Origin: Streptomyces dioscori
GTDB lineage: Bacteria; Actinomycetota; Actinomycetes; Streptomycetales; Streptomycetaceae
NCBI RefSeq assembly: GCF_003024195.1
Contig: NZ_KZ679046.1
Span: 310,001 to 374,000 of the forward strand
DNA: 64,000 nt
Direction: 5' to 3'
A program made the position numbers and the translations under genes. This document shows, piece by piece, positions 63,576-64,000 of this stretch (the stretch's first letter is position 1; every line of letters starts with the position of its first letter). A model generated the notes under the pieces. That model saw only the letters and a program-made list of their open reading frames with translations, did not search any database and had not been told where the DNA came from.

Positions 63576-64000
63576 TCAGTCCGTCTGGGGCGCAGGCTCG
63601 TCCACCAGTGCCGTCTGCATCAGACGCTCGCGGCGGCGGGCGATGTGCAGGGCCCTGCCAGGCGGCAGATTCCGCGGCTTCGCGTTGCCGAAGAGGCGGC
63701 CCTCCGTGGGCGGGCAGGACAGCAGCACCGCCGGGTTGTTGGCCTCGTCCAGGCGGCGGATGAGACCGTCGCTGAGCCCGCGCCCCGCGCCCATGGCGCT
63801 GCGCGCGACCACCAGGTGCAGACCCATCTCGAAGCCGAGCGTCAGATACTCGAAGAGCGGCTCCATCGGGCTCTGGAAGGAGCTGCCGGACACCATGTCG
63901 TAGTCGTCGACGAGGATGAACAGGCGGGGGCCGGTCCACCAGTCGCACTTGCGCATCCGCCCGGGGGCGATGTCGGCCCCCGGGACGCGGGTCTTCATGG
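63576..64000 (-). CDS. eccC: type VII secretion ATPase EccC, C-terminal part (partial)
   Basis: The gene runs off the window; only about 140 C-terminal residues are visible. They match the last FtsK/SpoIIIE-type ATPase domain of EccC: Walker B-like RLFILVDDYDMVSG, then PLFEYLTLGFEMGLHLVVAR and the conserved end LLSCPPTEGRLFG with PPGRALHI. EccC is the membrane-bound motor of the T7SS and recognises substrates through this domain. An in-frame ATG at 63998 is probably internal. It is convergent with mycP. Confidence 0.9.
   Translation of the reverse strand, partial: MKTRVPGADIAPGRMRKCDWWTGPRLFILVDDYDMVSGSSFQSPMEPLFEYLTLGFEMGLHLVVARSAMGAGRGLSDGLIRRLDEANNPAVLLSCPPTEGRLFGNAKPRNLPPGRALHIARRRERLMQTALVDEPAPQTD

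Overview
The window looks like a chromosomal segment of a Streptomyces species or close relative. GC content is very high, third codon positions are strongly GC-biased, GTG/TTG starts are common, and several families are typical of the genus (conservon operon, DUF6397, DUF5709, DUF574 methyltransferase, Scr1-type regulator). I saw no tRNA, rRNA, CRISPR array or insertion sequence.

Layout. 1-2.6 kb: small membrane protein, two unknown proteins and a SAM methyltransferase. 2.8-8.9 kb: an MHYT membrane sensor, then a complete conservon operon (cvnA-B-C-D), a flavin/F420-type PPOX enzyme and a second roadblock protein. 9-15.7 kb: a DUF6397 protein, acyl-CoA thioesterase II with a Ski2-like helicase, a YdjM-like membrane protein, zinc-free ribosomal protein L31 and a DUF5709 protein. 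16.3-19.9 kb: a two-gene heterodimeric ABC exporter with complementary defects in its two ATPase domains. 20-29.6 kb: an L,D-transpeptidase lipoprotein, a GT39-like glycosyltransferase, a Tat-exported GH109-like enzyme, a MarR regulator divergent from an ABC exporter, an MltG-like lytic transglycosylase, a flavin monooxygenase, and a decayed sulfonate-type ABC ATPase that still has a cysteine-containing leader peptide. 30-33 kb: YjbQ, a CHRD lipoprotein and phosphoglucomutase.

33.2-40.5 kb is a hexuronate/aldonate catabolic cluster. A GntR regulator diverges, across palindromic operators, from mannonate dehydratase, a fructuronate-reductase-type dehydrogenase, an MHS transporter, an L-idonate-5-dehydrogenase-like enzyme and a KDG kinase. 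Together they would import sugar acids and convert them to 2-keto-3-deoxygluconate 6-phosphate.

42.6-54.7 kb is one 4,032-residue gene, a complete hybrid PKS-NRPS: FAAL, ACP, KS, AT, KR, ACP, C, A, PCP, C and a C-terminal domain. That last domain resembles the cyanobacterial long-chain acyl-ACP reductase (AAR), including a candidate catalytic cysteine, instead of a thioesterase or the usual NRPS reductase. I regard it as the most novel item here. 54.8-64 kb is the edge of a type VII secretion (ESX-like) locus. It holds a B-lectin membrane protein, a T7SS-associated protein, a ricin-lectin membrane protein, a beta-helix/double-AAA ATPase, a mycosin-like protease with an altered active site, and the C-terminal part of EccC running off the window. 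Two lectin proteins share one membrane anchor but carry unrelated lectin folds.
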